Part shown: positions 42,925 through 51,560 of the stretch, piece after piece | Layout: each line of letters begins with the position of its first letter | How positions within the stretch are numbered: position 1 is the stretch's first letter | Origin: Lysobacter antibioticus | GTDB taxonomy: Bacteria > Pseudomonadota > Gammaproteobacteria > Xanthomonadales > Xanthomonadaceae | Length of the DNA: 64,000 nucleotides | Assembly (NCBI RefSeq): GCF_000731095.1 | Contig: NZ_JMTZ01000011.1 | Span: 62,001-126,000 of the forward strand | Reading direction: 5' to 3' | Position numbers and translations under genes: made by a program | The notes under the pieces: model-generated | What the model saw: the letters and a program-made list of their open reading frames with translations, nothing else | Database searches by the model: none | What the model was told of the DNA's origin: nothing

Positions 42925-44169
42925 TCAGGAGGGCGCCATGGCTGCGCGTTCGGCCAGGCCCGACTGGCGCTTGAGCAAGGCGATCGCGAGCAACAGCATC
43001 GCCATCGGCAGCAAGGACAGATAGAACGCGGTGCCGCCGCCGATGCGGGCGAACAACTGGCCGGTGATGAACGAACCGGTGGTGCCGCCGAGCGCCGAGA
43101 ACACCACGATCAGGCCGGTCATCGCCGCGTGCCGCGACTTCGGTAGCGAGCTCAGCACCACCGAATTGATCGCCGGATAGATCGGCGCCATGAACAGCCC
43201 GATCAGCGGGAACACGTAAGCCGCCAGCGGCGCGTGCGCCCAGCTCATCGCCGGGTCGGGCTGCAGGTTGCGCGCCAGCGGCAGCGCCAGCAGCACCAGG
43301 GCCGCCATCGCCAGCACGCAGACCATCAGCAGCCAATGCCAGGGTACGCGGCGCAGGGCCACGCCGGCAGCGAGCCGGCCGAGCGCCAGCGACACCGCGA
43401 AGATGCTCGCCGCCTGCACGCTCATCGTGGTCGGCAGGTGCAGGATTTCGCGATTGAAGGTCGGCAGCCAGGTGCCGACGCTTTGTTCGATCAGGACGTA
43501 CAGGAAGGCCGAGACCAGGAACACCGCGACCAGCGGCTGGGCGACCAGGCGGAACATGTCGAGAAACGAATCGCCGACCGCGTGGCCGTCGCTGGCGGCG
43601 CGTTCGTCCATGCGCGAGGTCGCGAGCAGGACCAGGATCGCCGCGGCGATCGCCGCGAGCAGCCAATACACGCGCAGCCAGACCGGGTCGCCGGGCGATT
43701 GCGGATCGATGAACCAGGCGAAGATCCAGTAACCGGCGAGCACGCCGACCATGAACCAGCCCTCGATGGTGCTGGTCAGGCTGGCGTGCGCCTGCTTGTC
43801 CTCGGTGAGCAGGCCGATCGAGGAATACACCGAAACCTTGACCAGGGCGAAGGACACGCCGGTGGCGACGAACAGCAGCTTGGTCATCCAGAACGACGCC
43901 AACAGCGGCATCAGCAGACAGGCCGCGCCGACGAAGCCCAGGCCCAGCATCATCGCGCGGCGATAGCCCAGGCGCGGCATCAGCGAGGCGGTCAGGAACG
44001 AGACGATGGCGATCGGCAGGTCCTTGAAGGCCTCCAGGATGCTGGCGTCGCTCTTGCTGACGCCGAAGCCCTGGATCGACTGCAGGATCACCGTGCCGAC
44101 GCTGTTGAGCAGGATCCCGAACACCATGTAGGTGAGGATCATCGCCAGGATCATGCGGCCTCGGTTCAT
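42925..44169 (-). CDS. MFS sugar transporter
   Basis: The protein has 414 residues with about twelve hydrophobic segments. Major-facilitator loops are visible (MPRLGYRRAMMLGLGF after segment 2; LFARIGGGTAFY near the end). It lies 218 bases after the TonB-dependent receptor at 44388 in the same direction and in the same locus as the GH65 phosphorylase, so it probably moves the disaccharide across the inner membrane. Confidence 0.88.
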   Translation of the reverse strand: MNRGRMILAMILTYMVFGILLNSVGTVILQSIQGFGVSKSDASILEAFKDLPIAIVSFLTASLMPRLGYRRAMMLGLGFVGAACLLMPLLASFWMTKLLFVATGVSFALVKVSVYSSIGLLTEDKQAHASLTSTIEGWFMVGVLAGYWIFAWFIDPQSPGDPVWLRVYWLLAAIAAAILVLLATSRMDERAASDGHAVGDSFLDMFRLVAQPLVAVFLVSAFLYVLIEQSVGTWLPTFNREILHLPTTMSVQAASIFAVSLALGRLAAGVALRRVPWHWLLMVCVLAMAALVLLALPLARNLQPDPAMSWAHAPLAAYVFPLIGLFMAPIYPAINSVVLSSLPKSRHAAMTGLIVVFSALGGTTGSFITGQLFARIGGGTAFYLSLLPMAMLLLAIALLKRQSGLAERAAMAPS

Positions 44170-44350
44170 GCGGGCGTGGCTCCGGTAAGCGGTCCGGCGC
44201 GATGCCGGACCAGGAGATAAAAGACCGTTCGCGACGGTTTGCCAAGTGCGCACGCCGGAGAGAGGGGGAGGGCGACAGTTTCCGGCAAGGCCGGCGCGAA
44301 CGGTGAGGTAAGAGGAGACCGTGCAGGCGACATCGGGCCGCCCCGTGGAA

Positions 44351-44381
44351 CTCCGCGCCGCCGCCGTGCGGCGACGCGGAG
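44351..44381 (-). terminator. Hairpin after the second TonB-dependent receptor
   Basis: Outer arms CTCCGCG and CGCGGAG and an inner GCCGC/GCGGC stem form a strong hairpin just after the receptor stop (minus strand). No T-run; it may separate receptor and MFS expression. Confidence 0.4.
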
Positions 44382-44387
44382 TCTGGA

Positions 44388-46820
44388 TCACCAGCGGTAC
44401 GTGGCCGAGAACAGGTAGGAGCGGCCTGCGATCGGGCGGCCCATGAACACGCCGCCGGTGGCCGCGCCGGGCACGCGCACGTTGCCTTCGGTCAGGCCGA
44501 GTTCGTTGGTGACGTTGCTGCCGGTGAGCGCGAACTCCCAATTCTCGCCGACGTGCATGTTCGCGCCGACGTCGAGCGTGTGGTACGAGGGCAGCTTCTG
44601 GGTGTTGGCCAGGTCGGCGTAGCGGTCGCCGATGCGCGAGTAGGTCGCGAACACCTTCAGGTCGCCGAACGGCAGGTTCCAGAAATAGCTCGGGGTGAAG
44701 CGGAACTGCTGCTTCGGCTGGCGCATCACCTGGTTGCCGGTGAACTCGCGGTAGTTCTCGTACTTGGCGTCCAGCCAGATGCCGGTCAGGGCCAGTTCGA
44801 GCCCGCCGACCGGGCGCACCGCCGCTTCCACTTCCACGCCGTAGGCTTCCGAATCGCCCGCGGTGGTGAAGTTGGTGCCGTCGTCGAGGAAGGCCTGGAA
44901 CGGCGAGTTGGTGAAGCTGTTGTAGAACCCGGTCAAGTACAGATCGTAGACCGAGTTGCCGGCCTTGAAGCCGAGTTCGTACTGGTCGATTTCCTGGGTC
45001 TTGGTGTTGCCGTCGCGCAGGTTGTCGAACGCCGGCAGCTTGTAGCCGGAGTTGGCGCGCGCGAACAGGCTGGCGCTGTCGTTGAGCTTGTAGTTCAGGC
45101 CGAGGGTCCAGGAGAAATGCTTGTCGTCCTGGTCGATGCGGCGGGAAGTCGGCAGCGACACCGAGGTGGCATTGTCGTAGAGCGTGTTCGGATTGCCGTC
45201 CAGATCGACCGAGGCGACGTCGTGCACGGTGCCGTCGACCTGCTGCCGCTCGTAGCGGATGCCGCCGTCCAGGCGCAGGCGGTCGTTGATCTGCCACTCG
45301 TCGGCGAGGAACACCGCGGTGTTCTGGCCGTCGTAATCGCCGCGCAGCGAGAAGAACGAAGTGCCGGTGAAACCGTCGCGGGTGACCTGGCGGCCGTCGG
45401 CGAGGCTCAGATCGATCCGGCGCGCGTTGTTCTGCGCGGTCAGCAGCATGTTGTTGCCGAGGTACCAGGTGTCCTTGGACGAGTAACGCGCGTAGTAGAC
45501 GCCGGCGGTGAGGGTGTTGCCTTCGAACAGGTCGCGGCTGAAGCGCAGGTCGTTGGTGAACGATTCCAGCTCCTTGTCGACCACCCAGAAACCGGCCGTC
45601 AGCACCTGCTGGTTCGGGTCGACTGCGCCGCCGCCGTTGACGTAGGTGGCGGTGCCGGCGCTGCCGTAGCCGGCGATGAAGTCGGCCATGGTCTTGGGGC
45701 TGGCGCCGGTGAACAGGCCGTTGGTCGGCGCGCTGCCGCTGACGTAGTTGACCCGGTCGCTGATGGTCCAGTCGCCGACGTAGAAGTCCATCGACGCGCC
45801 GAACACGTCGAGATTGATGCCGCGGCCTTCGGCGAGGTCGCGGGTGATGGTCTGGCCGTTCGGACCGGTCGGCAGGGTCACATGACGGAAGTCGTTGCCG
45901 AGCAGGGTGCCGGTCTGTGCGTCCAGGCCCGGGAAGCTCGACAGGCTGCTGCCGTTGTTGCGCGAAAGCAGCGGGATCGGAGTGAAGAAAGCGTTCTTGT
46001 CGTTGGTGTGGCGTGCGTAGACCGTCACTTCGCCGCTGTCCCAGCTGTGGGTCAGGGTGGCGCTGAGCTGGCCGCCCTTGTCGGCCGGGAACTGGGTGTC
46101 GCGCACGCCGTCGGTGGTGCGGTAGAAGCCGCCGACGCTGTAGTACCAGCCTTCGCCGAGCTTGCCGCTGTTGAACAGGTCGACGCGGCGCAGGTTGTCG
46201 CTGCCCAGGCCGACGCGGACGCTGCCGGCCGGCTCTTCGCCGCCCTTCTTCTGGATGAAGTTGACCGTCGCGCCGGGCTGGCCGTTGGAGAAGATCGGGC
46301 TCGGGCCGCCGCGCAACACTTCCATGCGCTCGATGGTGTCGTCCATGCGGAACAGGGTCGAGTTCTCGAGGAAGGACAGGGTCGGCGGCGGGTACAGCGG
46401 CGCGCCGTCCATCTGCACGGTCACGAAGGGGGCGTCGCCTTCCGAGGGCATGCCGCGCACGAAGATGTTGGCGCCGGTGCTGCCGCCGGCCGATTCGGCC
46501 CAGATGCCCGGCACGACCTTGAGCGCGTCGGCGGTGCTCAGCGGCACCGCTTCCTGGATTTGTTCGAGCGAAGCGGTGGTGATCGAGAAGCTGGCGTCGC
46601 GCTTGCGGATGCCCTTGAAGCGCGCGGTGCCGCTGACGATGACCGCGTCGAGGGTGGTCGCCGATTCGCTGCCGCTTTCGGCCTGCGGCGCCGGTGCCGG
46701 TGCCGGTGCCGCTGCGGCGGCCTCCTGGGCCAGGGCGTAGCCCGGCGCCAACGCGGCGGCGATCGCCGCGGACAGTGCGAAACGCATCAGTTGGCGTTGC
46801 TTGGTAGACGTGTGCTGCAT
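44388..46820 (-). CDS. TonB-dependent sugar receptor
   Basis: The protein has 810 residues. The ATG at 46820 has GGGGAG eight bases before it. A signal peptide (RFALSAAIAAALAPGYALAQ) and Ala/Pro-rich linker precede a TonB-box-like segment (TTLDAVIVSGTARFKGIRKR), the plug (ALKVVPGIWAESAGGSTGAN, RMEVLRGGPSPIFSNGQPGA) and a beta barrel ending SYLFSATYRW. It probably takes up the substrate of the GH65 enzyme encoded upstream. Confidence 0.92.
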   Translation of the reverse strand: MQHTSTKQRQLMRFALSAAIAAALAPGYALAQEAAAAAPAPAPAPQAESGSESATTLDAVIVSGTARFKGIRKRDASFSITTASLEQIQEAVPLSTADALKVVPGIWAESAGGSTGANIFVRGMPSEGDAPFVTVQMDGAPLYPPPTLSFLENSTLFRMDDTIERMEVLRGGPSPIFSNGQPGATVNFIQKKGGEEPAGSVRVGLGSDNLRRVDLFNSGKLGEGWYYSVGGFYRTTDGVRDTQFPADKGGQLSATLTHSWDSGEVTVYARHTNDKNAFFTPIPLLSRNNGSSLSSFPGLDAQTGTLLGNDFRHVTLPTGPNGQTITRDLAEGRGINLDVFGASMDFYVGDWTISDRVNYVSGSAPTNGLFTGASPKTMADFIAGYGSAGTATYVNGGGAVDPNQQVLTAGFWVVDKELESFTNDLRFSRDLFEGNTLTAGVYYARYSSKDTWYLGNNMLLTAQNNARRIDLSLADGRQVTRDGFTGTSFFSLRGDYDGQNTAVFLADEWQINDRLRLDGGIRYERQQVDGTVHDVASVDLDGNPNTLYDNATSVSLPTSRRIDQDDKHFSWTLGLNYKLNDSASLFARANSGYKLPAFDNLRDGNTKTQEIDQYELGFKAGNSVYDLYLTGFYNSFTNSPFQAFLDDGTNFTTAGDSEAYGVEVEAAVRPVGGLELALTGIWLDAKYENYREFTGNQVMRQPKQQFRFTPSYFWNLPFGDLKVFATYSRIGDRYADLANTQKLPSYHTLDVGANMHVGENWEFALTGSNVTNELGLTEGNVRVPGAATGGVFMGRPIAGRSYLFSATYRW

Positions 46821-46908
46821 CGTGTTCTCCCCACTCATCTTGTATTGGTTATGCAAACGGATCGATCGGTGGTGGTATCCCCGCCGCGGCAGTACTTGCC
46901 GCGCGCGG

Positions 46909-49900
46909 TCAGGGCAAAACGAAAGCGTCCAGGTCGAAGGAGGCGATATCCGGCAGGCAGGCATCGGCGCGCGCCAGAGCGAGGGCATCGCCGATGCCGA
47001 CCGCGGCCATCCCGGCCGACTTGATGGCGACCACGCCGGCGGCGGCGTCTTCCAGGCCGATGCACTGCGACGGCGGCACGCCGAGCGCGGCGGCGACAGT
47101 CAGGAAGATTTCCGGGTCGGGCTTGGCGCGGGCGATGCGCGCCGAGTCGGCGATGCAGTCGAAGCGGTCGGCGATGCCGAGCCGTTCCAGCAGCGCGCCG
47201 GCGTTGCGGCTGGCCGAGGCCAGGCCGAGCTTGAGGCCGCGTGCGCGTGCCTGTTCGAGCAGGCGCTCGACGCCGGCGAACAGATCCTTCGGCGCGACCT
47301 CCCGGATCGCTTCGACGTAGTAGGCGTTCTTGCGTTCGGCCAGGGCGAGCTTTTCGTCGCGGCCGAGCACGCGCCCGGCATGGCGCAGGATGATGTCGAG
47401 CGAGGCCATGCGGTCGACGCCCTTGAGTAGTTCGTTGACCTGCTCGTCGAACGGCAACCCTTCCTCGTCGGCCATGCGCTTCCAGGCGCGGTAATGGGTC
47501 TGGGCGGTGTCGGTGAGCACGCCGTCGAGGTCGAAGATCAGGGCGCGGGCCGGACGCGGAAAGGCGAGCGGGGCGGGGCCGCCGGGGGCCGCCAGCGGCG
47601 CCCGCAGGCTCGCACCGAGATTCAGTTCGATGCCGCGGCCTTCGTGTTCGATCGTCAGCGGCGCGCCTTCGAGCAAGCGGTATTCGACGCCGTCGCGGCT
47701 CACCCGCAGGCGCAGGCGCCGGCCTTGCCAGCGCAAGCCGAAGCCGTAGCCGTTCCAGCCGGCCGGCAGGGTCGGGGCGAAATGCAGCGCACCGTCGACC
47801 GCGCGCAGGCCGGCGAAGCCGGAGACCAGGCCGAGCCAGGTGCCGGCCAAGGCCGCCATGTGCACGCCGTGGTCGGTATTGCCGTGCAGGTCGTCGAGAT
47901 CGACGCGCAGGTTTTCGGCGAAATACTTCGCCGCTTGTCCGGCATGGCCGACTTCGCTGGCGAGGATGCCGAACACCGAGGCCGACAGGGTCGAGTCGTG
48001 GGTGGTCACCGCTTCGTAGTAATCGAAGCTGCGGCGCTTGACCTCGGCGGGAATGCCGTCGCCGGCCAGCACCAGGGCCATGATCACGTCGGCCTGCTTG
48101 CAGACCTGATGGCGATAGAGGGTGAGCGGATGGAAGTCGAGCAACAAGGGGCGATGCTCGCCCTCATGCTTCGGGAACGGCCAGCGCGGCTTGTCGAGGA
48201 AGGTGTCGTCCTGGGCGTAGATGCCCAGGGCTTCGTCGTAGTGCAGGTACATGGCCTCGCCGGCGCGGCGCCAGCTCTCGACTTCGTGCGCGTCCAGGCC
48301 CAGCCGCGCCGCCAGCTCCGCGACTTGTTGCGGGCGCTCGCGGTGCAACTGCTGCCACACCTGCACCGCGCGCAGCAGGTGCTGCTGGGCCATGCGGTTG
48401 GTGTAGAAGTTGTTGTCGACCAGGGCGGTGTATTCGTCCGGGCCGGTGACTTCGTGGATGCAGAACGCGCCGCCGCGGCGCGGGTTGAAATGGCCGATCT
48501 GCGGCCAGATGCGCGCGGTCTCGAACAGGATCTCGGCGCCGCTTTCGAGTAGGAAATCGACATCGCCGGTAGCGTCGACATACAAGCCGATCGCGTAGGC
48601 GACCGCGGCGTTGATGTGATACGCCGCCGAACCCGATGGATAGTGCGCCGAGCATTCGCCGCCGGTGATCGTGCGCCACGGGAACAGCGCGCCGCGCGGA
48701 TGGTTCATCTCGCGTGCGTGCCGGCGCGCCGGCTCCAGCGCGAGGTAACGCGCATGCAGCATGGCGCGGGCCACCTCCGGTGCGGTGTACACCATCACCG
48801 GCAACATGAAGGCTTCGGTGTCCCAGAAATAATGGCCTTCGTAGCCTTCGCCGGTGAGACCCTTGGCGGCGGTGCCGTTGACGCCGTCGCGGCCGGCCGA
48901 TTGCAGCAGGTGGAACAGGTTGAAGCGCAGCGCCTGTTCGGCGGACGCATCGCCATCGATGAATAGTTCGGCGCCGTCCCAGAATTCGGCCAGGGCAGCG
49001 GCCTGTTGCGTGGCGAGGGCATCGAACCCGGTGGCGACGGCGCGTGCGACCGCCTGCGTCGCGCGTTCGGCCAATTCGCTGTCTTCGCTGCCGCTGGCGT
49101 AGGCGACGAATTTTTCCAGGGTCAGCGAAGCGCCGGGCTGCAGCGCGCCGTCGTAGCGTTGCAGCACGTGTTCGTCGGCGCGTTCGGCGTTGCCGAAACG
49201 CAGGCCGTCGCTGCGGCCGTGCGCCTGGGCGCAGGCCACGCGCACGTTGCTGTGGCGGGTCGATTGCAGGACGTGGGCACCGTGCTCGTCGGCCTGCGCC
49301 GACAACAGGCGCAAGCCTTCCGACACCGCCACGCCGATGCGCGGGTCGTCGCCCTGTTCGGCGGCCTGGTGGCCGCATTCGATCGCCGAGGCCAGGCTCA
49401 GCGGGCCGCTGTAATCGATCGATTCGACCCGGTAACGGATCGCCAGCAGGTCGACGCCGGATATCGCGGCGTCGAAGGGCAGCACGCGTTCGGCGTGGAT
49501 CTGCAGGGTCTGGCCCTGGGCGGTGCGCAGATGCAGGCGACGGCTGAGGCGGCCGCTGCGCAGGTCGAGTTCGCGTTCGAACCCCAGCCACTGCGCGGCA
49601 TCGATATCCAGGCGTTGGTCGCCCAGCCAGACCGCGATGCGCTGGCCGTCGGCAACCGGCAGGCGGGTGTCGGTGCTGCGGGCGAAGCCCGGGAATCGTT
49701 CGTGGTAGTGGATCGGGTGCTTTTCGTAGACCGAGGCCAGGAAGCTGCCGTCACTGCCGCCGTCGGCTTCCTCGAAGCCGCCGCGCACGCCGAGCGAGCC
49801 GTTGGCGAGGGCGAACAGGGTTTCGTCGCGGCGGCGCCGGGACGGGTCGAAGCGGTCCTGGCGCAGGCGCCAGGCATCGGCCTCGGAGGAAGCAGGGGGG

Positions 49901-49929
49901 AGGTGCGGTGCGGCTTGGGGCTGGATCAC
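46909..49929 (-). CDS. Fused GH65 disaccharide phosphorylase and beta-phosphoglucomutase
   Basis: The protein has 1006 residues. The GH65 part (about 15-770) has the super-sandwich N-domain and (alpha/alpha)6 barrel with the general acid E499 in TGPDEYTALVDNNFYTN and the motifs GHYFWDTEAF and HPLTLYRHQVCKQADVI. The HAD part (about 795-1006) has nucleophile D800 and D802 in LIFDLDGVLTDT and the beta-phosphoglucomutase cap (YRAWKRMADEEGLPF). GH65 enzymes phosphorolyse maltose, trehalose, kojibiose or nigerose to glucose and beta-glucose-1-phosphate; the fused mutase converts the latter to glucose-6-phosphate. Which disaccharide is used cannot be read from the sequence by eye. Confidence 0.92.
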   Translation of the reverse strand: MIQPQAAPHLPPASSEADAWRLRQDRFDPSRRRRDETLFALANGSLGVRGGFEEADGGSDGSFLASVYEKHPIHYHERFPGFARSTDTRLPVADGQRIAVWLGDQRLDIDAAQWLGFERELDLRSGRLSRRLHLRTAQGQTLQIHAERVLPFDAAISGVDLLAIRYRVESIDYSGPLSLASAIECGHQAAEQGDDPRIGVAVSEGLRLLSAQADEHGAHVLQSTRHSNVRVACAQAHGRSDGLRFGNAERADEHVLQRYDGALQPGASLTLEKFVAYASGSEDSELAERATQAVARAVATGFDALATQQAAALAEFWDGAELFIDGDASAEQALRFNLFHLLQSAGRDGVNGTAAKGLTGEGYEGHYFWDTEAFMLPVMVYTAPEVARAMLHARYLALEPARRHAREMNHPRGALFPWRTITGGECSAHYPSGSAAYHINAAVAYAIGLYVDATGDVDFLLESGAEILFETARIWPQIGHFNPRRGGAFCIHEVTGPDEYTALVDNNFYTNRMAQQHLLRAVQVWQQLHRERPQQVAELAARLGLDAHEVESWRRAGEAMYLHYDEALGIYAQDDTFLDKPRWPFPKHEGEHRPLLLDFHPLTLYRHQVCKQADVIMALVLAGDGIPAEVKRRSFDYYEAVTTHDSTLSASVFGILASEVGHAGQAAKYFAENLRVDLDDLHGNTDHGVHMAALAGTWLGLVSGFAGLRAVDGALHFAPTLPAGWNGYGFGLRWQGRRLRLRVSRDGVEYRLLEGAPLTIEHEGRGIELNLGASLRAPLAAPGGPAPLAFPRPARALIFDLDGVLTDTAQTHYRAWKRMADEEGLPFDEQVNELLKGVDRMASLDIILRHAGRVLGRDEKLALAERKNAYYVEAIREVAPKDLFAGVERLLEQARARGLKLGLASASRNAGALLERLGIADRFDCIADSARIARAKPDPEIFLTVAAALGVPPSQCIGLEDAAAGVVAIKSAGMAAVGIGDALALARADACLPDIASFDLDAFVLP

Positions 49930-49974
49930 GCGGCGGGACCTGAGTGCGTCGTTGCCGCGGACCGTAGAGAGGCG

Positions 49975-50003
49975 TTGTTATCGATGTCAAGTTATCGATA
50001 ACA
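49975..50003. promoter_or_regulatory. Candidate operator of the second LacI regulator
   Basis: A perfect 12-base palindrome GTTATCGATAAC at 49991-50002, preceded by a half-match GTTATCGATGTC, starts 62 bases before the GH65 gene (reading leftward). It is the CG-centred type of site bound by LacI-family proteins, but differs from the TGAAAACGnTTACA sites of the first locus. Confidence 0.75.
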
Positions 50004-50192
50004 ATCGACTTCAATAGTGTGCCTCAGTGCTTGTTTTCCAAGGCCGGTAGTCGCGTTCCTGGCAAGGCTTAAACGATGTGAATCAGCGATTTAAGCGATT
50101 GTTGCGGTGCGGGAAAATCCGCCCGGCTTCGACCCCTTACGATGAAGTTCGCGTTGCGATGCAGCATCGCGCTGCGCATCGGGCCGAAACGC

Positions 50193-51218
50193 TCAGGTGA
50201 CGCGCGCCACCAGGTGGGTCGGCAGGATTTCCGACTGCGCAGGGCGGCCTTCGATCATCGCCAGGATCTTGCGCGCCAGCGACACGCCGGCGTCGACGAA
50301 GTTCTGGTGGATCGAGGTCAGCGGCGGCAGATAGGTCGCGCCGAGCGGGGTGTCGTCGTAGCCGATCACCGAGACGTCCTCCGGCACCCGCCGGCCGCGC
50401 TCGATCAGGGCGCGGATCGCGCCGATCGCCAGCAGGTCGCTGGCCGCGAACAGGGCGTCGAACTGCGGGTGCTCGTCGAGCAATTGGTGCACCGCCTGGG
50501 CGCCGGCGCTGACGGTGAAGTTGGCCACGTTCGGGGTCAGCGGCACGATGCCGTGCTCGGCCAGAGCCTCGACGAAACCGTCCAGGCGCTCGGCGAATTC
50601 GCCGTGGGCGCTGTCGCCGAGGAATACCGGCCGGCGCCGGCCCAGGGCCAGGAAGCGCTCGGCGGCGAGCTTGCCGCCGCGGTGGTTGTCGCTGCCGACC
50701 ACGACCTGGGTCTCGTGGCGGCTGACCGCGCCCCAGACCACCATCGGCCGGCCCCAGCGCTGCACCTCGTGCATGGCGTCTTCGTGCGCGCCCTGGCCGA
50801 GCAGGATCACCCCGTCGGCGGCCTGCACGCTCGGCAGGGCGCCGCCCTGCAGTGAGGTCAACAACACGCTGTAGCCGGCCGAGGTCAGCTCCTGGCTGAT
50901 GCCGCCGAGCAAGTCCAGCGGGTAGGGCCCGGACATCTGCCGCTCGACGGTCGGCTTCATCTCGACCACTACCGCCACGGTCATGCTGCGGCGCAGGCGC
51001 AGATTGCGCGCGCTGATGTTGAACTGATAGCCCTGTTGCTCGGCCAATTCCTTGATCTTGGCCCGGGTCTCGGGATTGACCAGGGGACTGTCGCGCAGGG
51101 CGCGCGAGACGGTGATCGCGGAAACGCCCGCCAGCTCGGCCAGATCGGCCATGGTCAGGTGTTCGCCGGCCTTGCGGGCCGGATTGGGGTCGCTCGGACG
51201 GCTGCTGCGAGAGCTCAT
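50193..51218 (-). CDS. LacI-family regulator of the disaccharide phosphorylase locus
   Basis: The protein has 341 residues if it starts at the ATG 51218; a GTG at 51233 is also possible. The helix-turn-helix reads TMADLAELAGVSAITVSRAL, with the hinge SARNLRLRRSMTVAVVVEM. The sensor domain contains QAADGVILLGQG, FAASDLLAIGAIRALIERGR and DVSVIGYDDTPLGATYLPPL. It is directly upstream of the GH65 fusion gene in the same direction, with a palindromic operator between them. Confidence 0.9.
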   Translation of the reverse strand: MSSRSSRPSDPNPARKAGEHLTMADLAELAGVSAITVSRALRDSPLVNPETRAKIKELAEQQGYQFNISARNLRLRRSMTVAVVVEMKPTVERQMSGPYPLDLLGGISQELTSAGYSVLLTSLQGGALPSVQAADGVILLGQGAHEDAMHEVQRWGRPMVVWGAVSRHETQVVVGSDNHRGGKLAAERFLALGRRRPVFLGDSAHGEFAERLDGFVEALAEHGIVPLTPNVANFTVSAGAQAVHQLLDEHPQFDALFAASDLLAIGAIRALIERGRRVPEDVSVIGYDDTPLGATYLPPLTSIHQNFVDAGVSLARKILAMIEGRPAQSEILPTHLVARVT

Positions 51219-51560
51219 GCGATGCCGTGTCACTCCCTGTCATGGCGGCGGGCGAATGCGGTCGATTCGCCGAATCGGCCATGTTTACCATGAACGCGTG
51301 GCGGGACGGAGCCCGTCCGGCGCGGCGGCGGGCAAATCGGCGCGGTTCGGCACAGGCCGCCGGCAGGTCGGCGCCACGGCCGCCTGAGGCAGCGCTGAAG
51401 CCGTTCGCGGCGAGCCTCGCGCTGGCCCGCTATACTCGCGAGGGAGCGCCGTCCAAAGCGGTATCTCTTCCAAGTGATTCAATAACTTGGGTATGTTGTC
51501 TCATCCATTTTCACGTTTTCACGGCGGCGCCGCCCGGCGCGCCAGGGACCACACCCGCGC
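51219..51560. other. Divergent promoter region of lacI and smc
   Basis: No gene. A -10-like TATACT lies at 51431-51436 reading toward smc, without an obvious -35. An AT-richer patch covers 51470-51515. Confidence 0.4.
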
